Of a stretch of DNA of 5,866 nt, positions 4,351 to 5,866 are shown one piece after another (within the stretch, counting starts at the first letter, position 1; every line of letters begins with the position of its first letter). Origin of the DNA: an uncultured Collinsella sp. (GTDB lineage Bacteria > Actinomycetota > Coriobacteriia > Coriobacteriales > Coriobacteriaceae). The position numbers were made by a program, and so were the translations under genes. The stretch lies in the NCBI GenBank assembly GCA_900550735.1, contig URTD01000126.1:1-5866 (forward strand), written 5' to 3'. A model generated the notes under the pieces. The model made no database searches. It had not been told where the DNA came from and saw only the letters and a program-made list of their open reading frames with translations.

Positions 4351-5866
4351 TAGCAGCCCTCCTCTCGCGCGATCGTTTCGGATTTGGCCTTGTCCGAGAC
4401 GTTAGAAGAACCGTCTGAGCGACCGATCAGCAAATCTGCCAACTCGTCGGCCAACGACTCAACCGTATAGAGCCCGTCGCAACGCAGCGGCACGCCTGCC
4501 TTCGCAAGCGCCAGTGCCATGCGTTGGGCAGCGGGAACGCCCAAACCGATCGATTTAAGCTCATCCGCATGCGCAAAAACCTGAGCGGGCGTGCCCTCGG
4601 CAAACACCGCGCCTTCGTTCATCACAACGACGCGGTCGCAGCAATTGGCCAGGTCATCCATACTGTGCGAAACCATGACAACGGTCAGGCCCTCATCATG
4701 AAGACGGCCAATGAGCTCCAGGAAATCCCTGCGGGCAGCCGGATCGAGGCCTGCCATGGGCTCGTCGAGCACCAGCACCTCAGGTTCCATGGCGAGCACG
4801 CCCGCAAACGCCACGCGCCGCTGCTGTCCGCCCGAGAGTTCAAAGGGACTCTTGTCGCCTATCGTGGCAAGGTCGAGGCCCACGCGAGTGAGCGATGACG
4901 CAATGCGGCGCGCGACCTCGTCTTGCGACAGGCCAAGGTTGTGCGGACCAAATGCCACGTCCTGCACCACGGTCTCGGCAAACAGCTGGCGCTCGGGATA
5001 CTGAAACACCACGCCGACCTTAGCCTTAACCGCGGCGGCGTCTTTCTTGCTTGATAGGTCGAGCCCCAGCGCGCAAACGCTCCCCTCCTGCGGACGGATT
5101 AATCCGTTGAGGTGCTGGACCAGTGTGGATTTACCCGAACCGGTATGGCCTGCTAGCCCCAGGAACTCGCCGCGACGCACCGTCAAAGACACGTCGCGCA
5201 GTGCCCACGGGCTGCTGGGGTCGTTTCCCCAGAGAGCCTGTTTGTTCGATTTGCCCGCAGCGGCCGAGTGTTTATGCCAGCGACGGCGCTCGCGCGGACT
5301 GAGCGAATAACTGTATGAAACATGGGATAGCTCGATGACGGGCTCCGACGCGTTGTCCTTGTTGTCTGCCGGAATAGTGCCGTCAGCAATTTCCAACTGG
5401 GATGCGGAAGGCTGCCCCGCGGTGCCCGCCTCACTTCGCTCGGTATAGGCCCGCGCAACCTCGGCAACCATATCCGCCTCACGCACCTGCGTGCAAACGG
5501 GTACGCCCTTCACACGAAGCGCCATGCCCAAACGGCACGACTCCGGCATGTCCAGGTTGAGCTGCGCAAGTTCGTCCGCCCGCGTCAAGATTTCCTCGGG
5601 GGCACCGAGCATGGCCACGCGCCCCGCCTGAAACACCGCGACTCGATCGGCCTCGGCGGCCTCTTCCATAAAATGCGTAATCATCACGATGGTCATGCCG
5701 CGAGCGTGCAATGCGCGGCAAGCCTTCATGAGGCCCTTGCGGCCGCGGGGGTCGAGCATTGCGGATGCCTCGTCCAAGATGAGGATCTCCGGGTTCATCG
5801 CAAGGGCGCCCGCGATGGCGACGCGCTGCTTCTGCCCGCCGGAAAGCGCATGCGTCTCATGTTTCT
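4350..5866 (-). CDS. ecfA: Fused double-domain ECF transporter ATPase (EcfA1-EcfA2 type), 5' end cut by window
   Basis: This is the ATP-hydrolysing part of an ECF importer, with both nucleotide-binding domains on one chain. The frame is open to the right edge; 504 residues are visible, counted from the first full codon there, so the start and the first Walker A are outside. Domain 1 shows the signature LSGGQKQR (7-14), Walker B ILILDEASAMLDP (catalytic Glu32) and H-loop THF (His64). A variable linker (about 128-175) follows. Domain 2 has Walker A GHTGSGKST (239-247), Q-loop VFQYPERQLF (Gln288), signature LSGGQQRR (343-350), Walker B VLVLDEPMAGLDP (Glu368) and H-loop SHS (His400). VFQYPE and the LGLGVP-type tail are typical of ECF ATPases. 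All catalytic residues that can be seen are intact. An ATG at 5798 opens the same frame, but it lies between signature and Walker B and is not the start. A YkoD-type HMP/thiamine ATPase is a possible alternative. Confidence 0.94.
   Translation of the reverse strand, partial: KHETHALSGGQKQRVAIAGALAMNPEILILDEASAMLDPRGRKGLMKACRALHARGMTIVMITHFMEEAAEADRVAVFQAGRVAMLGAPEEILTRADELAQLNLDMPESCRLGMALRVKGVPVCTQVREADMVAEVARAYTERSEAGTAGQPSASQLEIADGTIPADNKDNASEPVIELSHVSYSYSLSPRERRRWHKHSAAAGKSNKQALWGNDPSSPWALRDVSLTVRRGEFLGLAGHTGSGKSTLVQHLNGLIRPQEGSVCALGLDLSSKKDAAAVKAKVGVVFQYPERQLFAETVVQDVAFGPHNLGLSQDEVARRIASSLTRVGLDLATIGDKSPFELSGGQQRRVAFAGVLAMEPEVLVLDEPMAGLDPAARRDFLELIGRLHDEGLTVVMVSHSMDDLANCCDRVVVMNEGAVFAEGTPAQVFAHADELKSIGLGVPAAQRMALALAKAGVPLRCDGLYTVESLADELADLLIGRSDGSSNVSDKAKSETIAREEGC
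4358..4363 (-). promoter_or_regulatory. Ribosome binding site of ecfT inside the ATPase gene
   Basis: AGGAGG on the minus strand lies 7 nt before the ecfT ATG, within the last codons of the ATPase gene. With the one-base TAATG overlap it supports coupled translation. Confidence 0.75.

Noticed and set aside
1..5866. CRISPR arrays, tRNA or rRNA genes, insertion sequences, toxin-antitoxin or defence genes
   Set aside because: No repeated spacer pattern, cloverleaf, transposase-like frame or terminal repeats were seen; every long region is explained by the six housekeeping or transport genes.

Overview
The window reads as ordinary chromosome of a GC-rich bacterium. The protein sequences (ArgC, ArgJ, a fused ECF ATPase, small split-barrel flavoproteins) and the high-GC, Shine-Dalgarno-led gene style suggest an actinobacterium of the class Coriobacteriia, perhaps Collinsella. 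That assignment is an inference from sequence style, not a database match. All six genes lie on the minus strand, so transcription runs from the right edge of the window to the left.

Right-hand block (about 5866 down to 2611): the 3' part of a fused two-domain ECF-transporter ATPase (EcfA1-EcfA2 type, cut by the window edge), then ecfT starting inside the ATPase stop codon (TAATG overlap). After a 30-bp gap comes a small pyridoxamine-5'-phosphate-oxidase-like (FMN split-barrel) gene, then after 51 bp a diverged paralogue of it. These four genes look like one operon. A long perfect inverted repeat (2514-2564) just after the last stop is the likely terminator. The substrate-binding S component is not in the window, so the transported vitamin or metal cannot be named.

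Middle (2345-2610, 266 bp without a gene): the terminator, then two palindromic ARG-box-like sites whose centres are 21 bp apart, then an 85-nt leader to argC. This is the expected layout for ArgR control of arginine biosynthesis.

Left-hand block (2344 down to 1): argC, a 134-bp spacer, and argJ running off the left edge with only its last few codons missing. ArgC and ArgJ work in the acetylated-ornithine pathway: ArgC makes N-acetylglutamate semialdehyde and ArgJ recycles the acetyl group. The spacer holds a terminator-like hairpin with a six-U tract just ahead of the argJ ribosome site, a possible partial terminator or attenuator inside the operon.

No new defence, mobile or RNA-guided system is visible. 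The points most worth a second look are the co-transcribed pair of flavoprotein-like genes behind an ECF module, the extra basic segment in the second ATPase domain, the intra-operon hairpin, and the tandem ARG boxes.
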